From positions 1 to 50,324 of the forward strand of contig JANYJG010000162.1 of the NCBI GenBank assembly GCA_025358515.1: 50,324 nt of DNA, given 5' to 3'. Below, piece by piece: positions 19,164-27,949 of the stretch. Position 1 is the stretch's first letter. Every line of letters starts with the position of its first letter. The notes beneath the pieces were generated by a model that had not been told where the DNA came from, searched no databases, and saw only the letters and a program-made list of their open reading frames with translations. The stretch is from Chloroflexota bacterium (GTDB lineage: Bacteria > Chloroflexota > Limnocylindria > Limnocylindrales > CSP1-4). The translations under genes were made by a program, and so were the position numbers.

Positions 19164-19454
19164 CGTTCCTCCTTGCCGCCGTCCGCACGAATCAGCACGG
19201 TTGGAGCGGCTGGAGACGGACGGGGCCCTCCGCGCCGCGTGGAGTTCCCGTTTGGAAGCACCATGGGGCGGTCCCTGTCTGCCTGCGGTAAACGCCGGCT
19301 GGTGACCGACTAGACGCGGCCTACCTTGGCCCTCGAGGCCGTCCGAGTCGATGGCAATGATGTACTCAAATGATTAAAGTTTCTGAGCCAGGGCCGGCTG
19401 GTCCATCCAGCCCAGCACAGCCCCAAGGGGTAGGGCCGCAGGTTGCCGCGCCTG
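19164..19454. other. intergenic gap between divergent genes
   Basis: About 290 bases separate the phosphoesterase (minus) and the MarR gene (plus). I see the strong AAGGAGG site of the minus gene at the left end and the MarR promoter at the right end. Nothing else is recognisable. Confidence 0.5.
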
Positions 19455-19470
19455 GTATATACTTCGTGTC
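19453..19470 (+). promoter_or_regulatory. extended -10 promoter of the MarR gene, leaderless start
   Basis: TGG-TATATA (19453-19461), or overlapping TATACT (19458-19463), lies just before the ATG at 19471. Transcription would start at or within a few bases of the start codon, giving a leaderless mRNA. The element contains the palindrome GTATATAC, which could be part of a MarR operator (inference). Confidence 0.6.
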
Positions 19471-20082
19471 ATGTTGAATATCCAGCTACCACAGAGCGGT
19501 AGCCAAGCCGATGCCATCGGCGATGGCGACAGCGTTGGCGACGGCGACGGCGTTGGTGGCGGCGATGGACGGTCCGGCCAGATGCCTACAGATCGCGCGA
19601 CACTCGAACGCGAGCTCCTCGACGAGATGACGTCCTGGTCGCCCCACGACCGCGGCGGCGTCCTCAAGAAGTGGCATCGCCACTCCCTCAGCCTAGTCCA
19701 CCTGACGGTCCTCACGGCTCTCGAAGCGGAGGGCCCGATGGCTATGAAGCGTCTGGCTGAGGCGCTGGACGTCTCCGACGCGAGCACCACGGGGATCGTC
19801 GATCGCATGGAGAAACGCGGCCTGGTGGAACGCCGCCACGCAACCGAGGACCGCCGCGTGGTCCGCGTCTACCCCACCGCAGCCGGGGAGCAGGTCTTTC
19901 GAGATATGGCGGCCCACCGTCGGCTGGCGCTTTCGAACGTCTTGGCTGAACTCACAGAGGACGAAATGCAGGCGCTGCTCATCGGCATGAGGGCAATCCA
20001 CGCCGCCCGCCGACGGGTTTGCGAGGCAGCGGAACCCGCGGAACCCACACAAGCAGCGGAACCCGCGCAGCCCGGCGACTGA
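19471..20082 (+). CDS. MarR-family transcriptional regulator
   Basis: A winged-helix domain is clear: LSLVHLTVLTALEAEGPMAMKRLAEALDVSDASTTGIVDRMEKRGLVER, then the wing TEDRRVVRVYPTAAG. Residues 12-36 form an odd Gly/Asp-rich tract (GDGDSVGDGDG) and the C-terminus is AEPAEP-rich. A later ATG (at MPTDRATL) would remove the Gly/Asp tract, but the -10 element just before 19471 supports the longer form. It lies directly upstream of a two-gene ABC exporter, so it likely represses that exporter and responds to one of its substrates (inference from the family). Confidence 0.9.
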   Translation: MLNIQLPQSGSQADAIGDGDSVGDGDGVGGGDGRSGQMPTDRATLERELLDEMTSWSPHDRGGVLKKWHRHSLSLVHLTVLTALEAEGPMAMKRLAEALDVSDASTTGIVDRMEKRGLVERRHATEDRRVVRVYPTAAGEQVFRDMAAHRRLALSNVLAELTEDEMQALLIGMRAIHAARRRVCEAAEPAEPTQAAEPAQPGD

Positions 20083-20184
20083 CCGCCCAACTCATCGCTC
20101 CCGATGCACGCGGTCGCCATTCCTGTATCCACTGCCAGCCTGACAACCAACACGGACTTCATCGTCGACCACCAGGAGCCGCGA

Positions 20185-21915
20185 ATGACGAAACTGCTCA
20201 TCAAATACCTTCGGCCATACCGCGCCCAACTTGCGATTGTGGTCATCCTGGTCTCCGTTCAGGCGCTGACGAACCTATATCTACCCAGCCTGAACGCGGA
20301 CATCATTAACAACGGCGTAATCAAGAACGACACCGGCTACATAATCCGAACGGGCGGCTTCATGCTGCTCGTAACGTTGTTGACCGGCCTGGCTGCCATC
20401 GTGTCCGTCTACTTCGGCGCGAAGACAGCGATGTCATTCGGGCGCGACGTCCGCAGCGCGATATTCCGCCAGGTGATGGGCTTCTCGCAGAAGGAAACCA
20501 ACGTCTTTGGAACCCCCACGCTGATCACCCGCAACACGAACGACGTGCAGCAGGTTCAGATGGTCCTGGTGATGATGTTCAACATCATGATCATGGCCCC
20601 GATCATGTGTGTCGGCGGCTTGATAATGGCCCTGCGTGAGGACGTTCCGCTCTCGGGCCTTTTGGCTGTGATCGTTCCGCTTGTGGTTGTCGTCATCGGG
20701 ACCATCGCCTATATCGCTTTACCGCTGTTCCGATCCATGCAGAAGCGGACGGACCGGATCAATCAGGTCATGCGCGAGGTCCTGAGCGGCGTTCGGGTCA
20801 TTCGCGCCTTCGTGCGAACCGACCATGAGGAGAGGCGCTTCGACCAGGCCAATCTAGAGCTCACAGACAACGCTTTGCGTGTCAACCGGCTCTTTGCGGT
20901 GATGGTTCCATTCCTGTTTGCGATCATGAGCCTATCCAGCGTCGCAATCGTGTGGTTCGGCGGTATGCGGGTCGACTCCGGCGGCATGCTGATCGGCAAC
21001 CTGACGGCCTTCCTGCAATACGTCACTCAAGTTTTGTTCGCGGTCATGATGGCCGCCCTGATCTTCGTCATGGTGCCGCGAGCGGCTGCGGCGGCCGAGC
21101 GGATCCAACAGGTCCTCAACACTGAGGCAGACCTGTGCGACCCGGACGAGCCGGTGGCGATCGCCAATCCTCGCGGCGTCGTCGAGTTCCGCGACGTCGA
21201 GTTCCGCTACCCAGGTGCGGAGGATGCCGTCTTGTGCGGTATCTCGTTTACGGCTAAGCCGGGCCAGGTCACGGCCATCGTCGGCGGCACGGGCTCAGGC
21301 AAGACAACCCTTGTAAATCTGATCCCGCGCTTCTACGACGTCACCTCCGGCAGCGTCCTCGTCGATGGCGTGGATGTTCGCAACATGCGCCAAGAAGACT
21401 TGTGGCGGCTGGTTGGGTTCGTGCCTCAGAAGTCATTTCTGTTTAGCGGCACAGTGGCCAGCAACCTTCGCTACGGTGATGAGTCGGCCGATGAAGATGT
21501 CCTCTGGCACGCCCTCTCGATCGCTCAAGCAAAGACGTTCGTCACCGAGATGGACGGCCAACTGGAGGCACCGATCGACCAGGGCGGAACGAATGTCTCG
21601 GGCGGTCAACGGCAGCGCTTGGCAATCGCTCGAGCCGTCATGAAGAAGCCCAAGGTGTACGTTTTCGACGACAGCTTTTCTGCCCTGGACTTCAAGACCG
21701 ACGGGCAACTCCGGGCGGCGTTGAGGCTAGAGACCACGGACGCGACGGTCCTGATCGTGGCCCAGCGCGTGGGCACCATCCTCCGCGCCGACCAGATCAT
21801 CGTTCTGGACGGCGGCGAGATCGTGGGTACAGGGACACACGCCGAACTCATGAAAACCTGCCCAACCTACCAGGAGATCGTGTACTCGCAGCTCACCCGG
21901 GAGGAAGTCGCATGA
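20185..21915 (+). CDS. ABC exporter half-transporter, degenerate-site subunit
   Basis: The ATG at 20185 has an AGGAG site; the ORF-track start at 20104 adds 27 unlikely residues. An N-terminal six-helix exporter domain (MTKLLIKYLRPYRAQ onward) is followed by an ATPase domain. That domain has Walker A GGTGSGKTT (about residue 371), Q-loop FVPQKSF and signature VSGGQRQRLAIARA. Walker B is VYVFDDSFSALD, where Asp replaces the catalytic Glu, and AQRV replaces the switch His. These changes mark the non-hydrolysing site of heterodimeric exporters such as TM287/288 and BmrCD. It overlaps its partner by ATGA. A drug or lipid substrate is likely. Confidence 0.93.
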   Translation: MTKLLIKYLRPYRAQLAIVVILVSVQALTNLYLPSLNADIINNGVIKNDTGYIIRTGGFMLLVTLLTGLAAIVSVYFGAKTAMSFGRDVRSAIFRQVMGFSQKETNVFGTPTLITRNTNDVQQVQMVLVMMFNIMIMAPIMCVGGLIMALREDVPLSGLLAVIVPLVVVVIGTIAYIALPLFRSMQKRTDRINQVMREVLSGVRVIRAFVRTDHEERRFDQANLELTDNALRVNRLFAVMVPFLFAIMSLSSVAIVWFGGMRVDSGGMLIGNLTAFLQYVTQVLFAVMMAALIFVMVPRAAAAAERIQQVLNTEADLCDPDEPVAIANPRGVVEFRDVEFRYPGAEDAVLCGISFTAKPGQVTAIVGGTGSGKTTLVNLIPRFYDVTSGSVLVDGVDVRNMRQEDLWRLVGFVPQKSFLFSGTVASNLRYGDESADEDVLWHALSIAQAKTFVTEMDGQLEAPIDQGGTNVSGGQRQRLAIARAVMKKPKVYVFDDSFSALDFKTDGQLRAALRLETTDATVLIVAQRVGTILRADQIIVLDGGEIVGTGTHAELMKTCPTYQEIVYSQLTREEVA

Positions 21916-23894
21916 GCGGGCCTATGGGCGGCCACGGCGGTACCGGCGGTTCAGGCGGGCGGCCGCGCGCGATGCGCGGTCCAGGCATGGGCGGCCCGAT
22001 GGGCGGCATGATGATGCCCGCGGAAAAGGCGCAGAACTTCAAGGGCACGTTCCGCCGACTGATCGGCGAATTGCGGCCGGAGCGGCCCAAGATCGTGCTC
22101 GTCATGATCGTCGCCTTCCTCAGCACCGCCGGACAGGTCTTCGGTCCCAAGATCATCGGCAACGCCACGAACCTGCTGGTTGGTGGGCTGATCGGCAAGC
22201 GATTCCCAGCGGGCATGACGCAGGCGCAGGCGATCGAACTCGCCGGCAAGTCCGGGGACGCATCGTTCCTGTCGAAGTACGCCTTCACACCCGGCTTGGG
22301 AGTGGACTTTGGAGCACTGGCCGGGATCCTGTCCGTGGCAGCTGCGCTGTACCTGGCGGCCGCGTTCTTCAGCTGGTGCGCCTGGTACACCATGGCCGGC
22401 GTTTCGCAGCGGACCGTCTATCGGCTCCGACGCGACGTCGATCAGAAGCTGGCCAGGTTGCCTCTCAAATACTTCGACACACACGCCCGCGGCGACACCC
22501 TTAGCCGAGTTACGAATGACATCGACAACATTGCCAACACCCTACAGCAGAGCTTGACGCAGATCATCACGTCAATCGCCGTGATCATTGGGATCCTGGC
22601 CATGATGCTCTGGATCAGCCCCCTCCTGGCTCTGGTTTCGCTGCTGGTCATTCCGGTCGCAGCGGTCACGACGTTGCAGATCGCCAAGCGATCGCAGAAA
22701 CAATTTGCGACCCAGTGGGCCAGGACCGGTGTGCTCAACGGCCAGGTCGAGGAGTCCCATACCGGCCACGCCATCGTCAAGGTATTCGGCCATCAGGAAG
22801 ACGCCATCCGGCGCTTCGACGAAGAGAATGAGCGCGTCTACCAGGCGAGTTTCAAGGCACAGTTCATCTCGGGCATCATCCAGCCCGCCATGAACTTTGT
22901 GAGCAACCTCAACTATGTCGCCATCGCCGTTATTGGCGGCCTGCAAGTTGCAAGCGGCGCAATGACGCTGGGCGACGCTCTGGCGTTCATCCAGTACTCG
23001 CGCTCGTTCACAATGCCGATCACCCAGACTGCCAGCATCGCCAACCTATTGCAGTCAACCGTAGCCTCGGCCGAGCGCGTCTTCGAGCTGCTTGACGAGC
23101 CCGAAGAGATCCCCGATCCGGTGGAGCCGGCGCTGCTGGAAAATGCGACCGGCCACGTAGCGCTGAGTGGGCTGTCCTTCCGATACGATCCCGAAAAGGC
23201 GCTCATCGACGACCTCAACGCGGACGTTAGATCGGGTGAGGTTCTGGCGATTGTCGGACCCACCGGTGCCGGCAAGACCACTCTCGTGAATCTGCTGATG
23301 CGCTTCTATGAGATCGACGGCGGTACGATCAGCATCGATGGGATTGACATCCGGCGTCTGACCCGTGACAACCTGCGGCGCACTTTCGGCATGGTCCTCC
23401 AGGACACGTGGCTCTTCGGGGGCACGGTCCGTGAGAACATCGCGTACGGACGCGAGGACGCGACCGAAGAGGAAATCGTGGCCGCCGCGAAGGCTGCACA
23501 CGTCGACCATTTCGTGCGGACGATGCCTCTGGGCTACGACACGGTAATCGACGACGACGCCTCAAACCTCTCGTCGGGCGAGAAGCAACTCCTGACGATC
23601 GCGCGGGCGTTCCTGGCCGACCCGCAGATCCTGATCCTCGACGAGGCCACGAGTTCCGTGGACACTCGCACCGAGGTTCTGGTTCAGCAGGCGATGTCCC
23701 GTCTGATGAAGGGCCGCACGGCCTTCGTTATCGCCCATCGCCTCTCCACAATCCGCAACGCGGACGAAATTCTGGTCATGGACCGCGGCAAGATCGTGGA
23801 GCAGGGCAGCCACGATGAGTTAATCGCTCGCAAGGGTTTCTACTACGACCTGTACAACTCGCAGTTCGAGGAGGCCCTCGCGGAGGTGGTCTGA
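21912..23894 (+). CDS. ABC exporter half-transporter, catalytic partner
   Basis: The start is coupled to the previous gene by ATGA. A Gly/Met-rich N-terminal tail (GGPMGGMMMP) of about 40 residues precedes the exporter domain, which carries a roughly 60-residue extracytoplasmic insert after TM1. The ATPase has Walker A GPTGAGKTT, canonical Walker B ILILDEATSSVD and switch AHRLS. The signature is LSSGEKQ instead of LSGGQ. The complementary defects in the two subunits give one active and one degenerate ATP site, as in known heterodimers. It should act at the cytoplasmic membrane with the 20185 product under the MarR regulator. Confidence 0.93.
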   Translation: MSGPMGGHGGTGGSGGRPRAMRGPGMGGPMGGMMMPAEKAQNFKGTFRRLIGELRPERPKIVLVMIVAFLSTAGQVFGPKIIGNATNLLVGGLIGKRFPAGMTQAQAIELAGKSGDASFLSKYAFTPGLGVDFGALAGILSVAAALYLAAAFFSWCAWYTMAGVSQRTVYRLRRDVDQKLARLPLKYFDTHARGDTLSRVTNDIDNIANTLQQSLTQIITSIAVIIGILAMMLWISPLLALVSLLVIPVAAVTTLQIAKRSQKQFATQWARTGVLNGQVEESHTGHAIVKVFGHQEDAIRRFDEENERVYQASFKAQFISGIIQPAMNFVSNLNYVAIAVIGGLQVASGAMTLGDALAFIQYSRSFTMPITQTASIANLLQSTVASAERVFELLDEPEEIPDPVEPALLENATGHVALSGLSFRYDPEKALIDDLNADVRSGEVLAIVGPTGAGKTTLVNLLMRFYEIDGGTISIDGIDIRRLTRDNLRRTFGMVLQDTWLFGGTVRENIAYGREDATEEEIVAAAKAAHVDHFVRTMPLGYDTVIDDDASNLSSGEKQLLTIARAFLADPQILILDEATSSVDTRTEVLVQQAMSRLMKGRTAFVIAHRLSTIRNADEILVMDRGKIVEQGSHDELIARKGFYYDLYNSQFEEALAEVV

Positions 23895-23975
23895 GCCAGT
23901 AACTCGCAGATGAATGGGCCGGGTCCGCACCCACCTTCCCGCCCGACGGCGGCGCAGCCCCCGATCCCCGCACAC

Positions 23976-24220
23976 TTCTTGCTCAATGGACGCAAGATGA
24001 GCGCTAAGCAAATGGAGCGGGGCCTCGTTGCCCGGAATGACCACGCGGATCCGTCCACCCTTCCCGACCGATCATTTGAGAGCGCGAATTGGCTCAGGAT
24101 CCCCATATTCCTCCCCATTGCAACGCACCTTGAGTCGGCTCACGGACCTCAGGCCTCTCTGGCGCCTGTTTGGTGCCACGGACCTTGGATAACGCTCACC
24201 TCAGGACCGTTGAGCAAGAA
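23976..24220. repeat. inverted-repeat element A in a noncoding gap
   Basis: TTCTTGCTCAA (23976-23986) and its exact complement TTGAGCAAGAA (24210-24220) bound a 245-bp noncoding segment. Further inside, the arms also share GRTGAGCG. Both arms fit TTGCTCAA-N16-RYTAWS, the pattern also seen in element B near 26.6-26.8 kb. It could be a miniature mobile or REP-like element. I found no ORF inside. Confidence 0.55.
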
Positions 24221-24408
24221 TGCGCCGCCACATGGCAGGATCGTCGCCGAGGTCTGATAGCCGACGCACCGGGCCCGGACCTCTAGCCGGCGCGCCTCTT
24301 GGTCGGCGCGATCGGGTCTGACAGCGTGCTGCCGCCGCGTGCCGCCGCCGCGTGCTGCCGCCGCGGCCCCCACCGCGCGCAGACACTGGTCAGGAGTAAC
24401 CTCAGCCC
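24221..24408. other. GC-rich intergenic stretch with GCC-type simple repeats
   Basis: The tract gctgccgccgcgtgccgcc and a near copy lie at about 24328-24366, just before the LLM oxidoreductase. I see no gene or clear promoter. The ORFs predicted here are composition artefacts. Confidence 0.5.
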
Positions 24409-25332
24409 GTGCATGCCTTTCGATTTGCCGTTCAGCATGACTCCGCGCCCAACGGCGGGGCCTGGTCGGAAATCGCGCGGCGAGCCGAAGCAATCGGCTA
24501 TGACGTGCTGGTCATGCCCGACCACCTCGGGCACCAGCTCTCGCCGTTCGCCGCCCTCGCGGCGGCTGCCGCGGCCACGACCCGGCTGCGGGTGGGCGCC
24601 TTTGTTTTCGCCAACGATTACCGTCACCCGCTGATCCTGGCGCGCGAAGCGGCCACGCTGGACTTCCTGTCCGGAGGGCGGTTCGAATTGGGGCTGGGCG
24701 CAGGTTGGATGACTGCCGATTACCGCCAGCTCGGCATAACCTACGATCCCGCGCCGCGCCGCGCCGATCGTCTCGAGGAAGCCGTCCCGCTGTACAAACG
24801 GCTGCTCGCCGGCGAGACAGTTACGCATCACGGCGAGCATTACAACCTGGACCGCGCCTACGTCGGCGTGCCGACAATCCAGAAGCCCCGGCCGCCACTG
24901 GCCATCGGCGCGGGCGGGCCTCGAATGCTCAGGCTCGCCGCTCGCGAAGCCGACATCGTGGGACTGATCCCCGGCTTCAGCGAACGAGGCCGGCCCATCT
25001 TCGGCCAGGCGACCGAGAAGGCAACGGTGGCAAAGGTCGCGCTGATCAAGGAGGCGGCCGGCGACCGATTCGAGGAGCTGGAGATCAACCTCATGGTCGG
25101 CTCTGCCGGTCTGGTTGGCAGCGGCAACTCGCTGTTCGGATCCGCAAGGGCCGCCACGGTCCGTGCCGCGACCGCCGTTTACGGCAGCCCGTACGTCCTC
25201 TACGGAACACTCAAGGGCGTGCGCGAGCAACTCCTTCGGCGGCGCGACAAGCTCGGCATCAGCTACTACACGTTCCCGAGTCGCTCGATGGAGACAATGG
25301 CGCCACTGGTCGAATCATTGGCTGGCAAATGA
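24409..25332 (+). CDS. LLM-class (luciferase-like) oxidoreductase, probably F420-dependent
   Basis: The GTG start opens with MHAFRFAVQHDSAPNGGAWSE. The TIM-barrel fold of the luciferase-like superfamily is visible in WSEIARRAEAIGYDVLVMPDH, TTRLRVGAFVFANDYRHP, LDFLSGGRFELGLGAGW (cofactor phosphate region) and PLAIGAGGPRMLRLAAREAD. The length (307 residues) fits the F420-dependent subgroup common in actinobacteria and Chloroflexota. The substrate cannot be inferred. The stop overlaps the next start (ATGA), so it is co-translated with the M24 peptidase. Confidence 0.88.
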   Translation: MHAFRFAVQHDSAPNGGAWSEIARRAEAIGYDVLVMPDHLGHQLSPFAALAAAAAATTRLRVGAFVFANDYRHPLILAREAATLDFLSGGRFELGLGAGWMTADYRQLGITYDPAPRRADRLEEAVPLYKRLLAGETVTHHGEHYNLDRAYVGVPTIQKPRPPLAIGAGGPRMLRLAAREADIVGLIPGFSERGRPIFGQATEKATVAKVALIKEAAGDRFEELEINLMVGSAGLVGSGNSLFGSARAATVRAATAVYGSPYVLYGTLKGVREQLLRRRDKLGISYYTFPSRSMETMAPLVESLAGK

Positions 25333-26516
25333 CGACGGACGCGCGCCGGCCGATTCCGCCTGAACGATATCTCGATCGTTTGCGCGCCTGCCGGGAGGAG
25401 GTAGCGGCACGCGGCTTCGCGGCGCTGCTCATCGGCGTTGGGCCGGACCTGCGGTACCTGACCGGATTCGTTGGCGAGCCGATGGAGCGGATCACCCTGC
25501 TGGTGGTCCCGAGCGAGGGTCCGGTCTCGTTCGTGGTGCCGCGCCTGGAGGCGACGAAGGCCGGCGCAACTCCAGTGGCAGCCAGTGGCGCCGCCAGAGT
25601 GGTCCCGTTCGGCGAATCCGACGACGCGTCCGCCCTTGTGGCCCGACTGGTGGCTTCCGCCGGCTCGGGCGCCGCGGGCTCGGAAGCCGCGGGCTCGGAA
25701 GCCCCGATCGGGCTGTCCGATCGGCTGTGGGCGATGCACGTCCTGCAAATGCAAGCCGCCCTGCCCGGCCGAAGGTTCGCATCCGCGAGCACGATCATGC
25801 GTGACCTGCGCGAGGTCAAGGACGCCGACGAGGTTCGCCTGCTGGCGCTTGCCGCCGCGGCTGCCGACCGGACAATCGACGCAATCTCGGCCGGGCCGCT
25901 GGTCGGTCGAACCGAAGCGGATGTCAGCCGCGAGATTCGACGGCGCCTCATCGACGAGGGTCACGACCTGGCCGATTTCGCGATCGTCGGGTCCGGGCCC
26001 AACGGCGCGTCGCCCCACCACGATGCATCCGAGCGCGTCATCGGGCCCGGCGAGCCCATCGTCCTGGACATCGGAGGGACGCTGGCGGGCTACCTGAGCG
26101 ACACGACCCGCACGATCTGGGTCAGCGGCCCCAATGGCATCGTGCCGGAGCCCGAGTTCGTGAGCGTCTACGACCTGGTACGCGAAGCGCAGGCTCAGGC
26201 CACCGCGGCCGTCCGACCGGGCGTCGCGGCCGAAGATGTCGATGCCATCGCCCGCGCGGTCATTGCAGCTTCCGGATACGGCGACTTCTTCACTCATCGA
26301 GTCGGCCACGGTATCGGCCTGGAGGTTCACGAGGACCCGTACATGGTCGCCGGCAACGCCACCGTGCTGCGGCCCGGCATGGCGTTCAGCGTCGAACCGG
26401 GCATCTACCTCTCGGGCCGTTGGGGCGTACGCCTGGAGAACATCGTGATGTGCGTACGGGACGGCGCCAAGGTCCTGAACCACTCGAGCCTGGACCTGAG
26501 GGTCGTTCGGGGCTAG
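25329..26516 (+). CDS. M24 metallopeptidase (Xaa-Pro aminopeptidase-like)
   Basis: The ATG at 25329 overlaps the LLM stop; the ORF track wrongly starts at 24705 inside that gene. An N-terminal creatinase-like domain (LLIGVGPDLRYLTGFVGEP) precedes the pita-bread domain. All five metal ligands are visible: Asp in IVLDIGG (about residue 245), Asp in YLSDTTRTIW, His in HRVGHGIGLEVHE, Glu in FSVEPGIYL and Glu in VRLENIVM. It likely removes N-terminal residues before proline, or cleaves a related dipeptide, in the cytoplasm. A duplicated AAGSEAAGSEAP stretch (about residue 120) is a short in-frame repeat. Confidence 0.93.
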   Translation: MTTDARRPIPPERYLDRLRACREEVAARGFAALLIGVGPDLRYLTGFVGEPMERITLLVVPSEGPVSFVVPRLEATKAGATPVAASGAARVVPFGESDDASALVARLVASAGSGAAGSEAAGSEAPIGLSDRLWAMHVLQMQAALPGRRFASASTIMRDLREVKDADEVRLLALAAAAADRTIDAISAGPLVGRTEADVSREIRRRLIDEGHDLADFAIVGSGPNGASPHHDASERVIGPGEPIVLDIGGTLAGYLSDTTRTIWVSGPNGIVPEPEFVSVYDLVREAQAQATAAVRPGVAAEDVDAIARAVIAASGYGDFFTHRVGHGIGLEVHEDPYMVAGNATVLRPGMAFSVEPGIYLSGRWGVRLENIVMCVRDGAKVLNHSSLDLRVVRG

Positions 26517-26599
26517 TTGGGGCAACGCACCGCGATGCGAAGCGGAGCGGAGCTGGGGCGCGCCGCGCTGCGCCGCGCGGCTCCGGGGCACGCCGTTTC

Positions 26600-26765
26600 T
26601 GCTCAACTTCGCCCGGAGTGCTGATAAGTGAGCAGGAACCTCCCAGGCGCCGCCGACCCGACCCAAACAGAGCCGATCCACGAGGGGCTGAGGCGCGAAG
26701 GACGGAGACTTGGTCGCAACCGGCCGCCGCGGGTCACTTAGCAGCAACCGGGGCGAAGTTGAGCA
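26600..26765. repeat. inverted-repeat element B with 32-bp arms
   Basis: The left arm (26600-26631, TGCTCAACTTCGCCCGGAGT...) matches the reverse complement of 26734-26765 at 28 of 32 positions. The element is 166 bp long and has no convincing ORF. It shares the TTGCTCAA-N16-GCTAAG pattern with element A, 2.4 kb away, across two genes. It is either a miniature transposable element or a long structured RNA or attenuator hairpin. Confidence 0.65.
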
Positions 26766-26945
26766 ATTTTCTGTTCGACTACGCCCAAACGGCGGGCTGG
26801 ACGGTTCCTGGCGTGTTCGCGGCTGCCGACCGGTGTATATGCTCGACCTGACAGGCCTCCCGGGGCCGAAAACGGCCGTGCCGCCAACGTCGCATTCAAT
26901 CGACCAGCCCCTCGCCAATCGCACCAGCAGAACAAGGAGGTAACC

Positions 26946-27935
26946 GTGAAGCGGATATTGGGACGAAGCGGGATCGAAGTCTCGGCGGTCGGGATGGGCT
27001 GCTGGGCAATCGGCGGACCTTGGACCTTCATTGGCTCGACCGCGGGCTGGAGCGATGTAGACGACTCAGAGTCGACCCGCGCCATCCACGCCGCCCTGGA
27101 CCTGGGCGTCAACTTCTTTGACACGGCCGCCAACTACGGCTGTGGCCACAGCGAGCGAATCCTTGGAGCGGCCCTCGCCGGACGTCGCGACCAGGCCGTA
27201 ATTGCCACCAAGTTCGGGTACAACGTAGATGAGGCTGCCAGGGCGGCATTGCCCTACGGCGCCACCGAAGAAGAGAGCGACGTCGCGAGCCACGTCCGCG
27301 AGGACTTGGAGCGGAGCCTTGGGCGCCTGAACACAGATCACGTGGACATTTACCTGCTCCACGTCTGGGGCCTGACCTTGCAGCGAGCGCTGGCGGTCCG
27401 CGACGTCCTGGAGGAGCTGGTCGAGGAGGGCAAAGTCCGAACCTACGGTTGGAGCACCGACCAGACCGACGCGATCGAATCCTTCGCCACGCTGCCGGCC
27501 TGCGGCGTCGTGGAACAGCAGTTGAACGTGTTTGACGGCAACGCCGAACTGCTGGCCCTGTGCGAACGTCAGAACCTCGCCAGCATCAACCGTGCGCCGC
27601 TCGGCATGGGCGTACTGACAGGCAAGTTCACCCCGCAATCGACCTTCGCCACAAATGATGTTCGCGGCCATGCCCAGTGGTTCCCCGGAATCCAGAACGG
27701 CCGGCCCGCAAAGGAGTGGCTGGACTCGCTCGAATCCGTCCGTGAGGTCCTCGCTAGTGACGGCCGAACCCTCGCCCAGGGTGCCCTGGCTTGGATCTGG
27801 GGGCGCAGTCCCAACACGGTTCCGATTCCCGGCTTCAGAACCGTCAAGCAGGTCCAGGAGAACGCGAAGGCGATGGAGTTCGGGCCGCTCACGCCCACGC
27901 AGATGGCGGAAATCGATCGAATTCTCGGCCGATAG
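26946..27935 (+). CDS. aldo/keto reductase
   Basis: The GTG start follows a perfect AAGGAGG site. The family signature is intact: RILGRSGIEVSAVGMGCWAIGG at the N-terminus, NFFDTAANYGCGHSE (catalytic Asp and Tyr), ATKFGYN (Lys) and VDIYLLHVWG (His). The NADPH-binding end is IPGFRTVKQVQENAKAM. It should reduce carbonyls with NADPH in the cytoplasm; substrate unknown. It stands alone between element B and a convergent membrane-protein gene whose stop lies 15 nt beyond. Confidence 0.93.
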   Translation: MKRILGRSGIEVSAVGMGCWAIGGPWTFIGSTAGWSDVDDSESTRAIHAALDLGVNFFDTAANYGCGHSERILGAALAGRRDQAVIATKFGYNVDEAARAALPYGATEEESDVASHVREDLERSLGRLNTDHVDIYLLHVWGLTLQRALAVRDVLEELVEEGKVRTYGWSTDQTDAIESFATLPACGVVEQQLNVFDGNAELLALCERQNLASINRAPLGMGVLTGKFTPQSTFATNDVRGHAQWFPGIQNGRPAKEWLDSLESVREVLASDGRTLAQGALAWIWGRSPNTVPIPGFRTVKQVQENAKAMEFGPLTPTQMAEIDRILGR

Positions 27936-27949
27936 AAACTGGCGGCTGT

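Noticed and set aside
24328-24366. CRISPR-like repeat tract before the LLM oxidoreductase
   Set aside because: It is a simple GCC-type repeat with no spacers and no cas genes.
26520-26850. Small ORFs in the gap before the aldo/keto reductase
   Set aside because: They run through the 32-bp inverted repeat and have no start signals or family resemblance.
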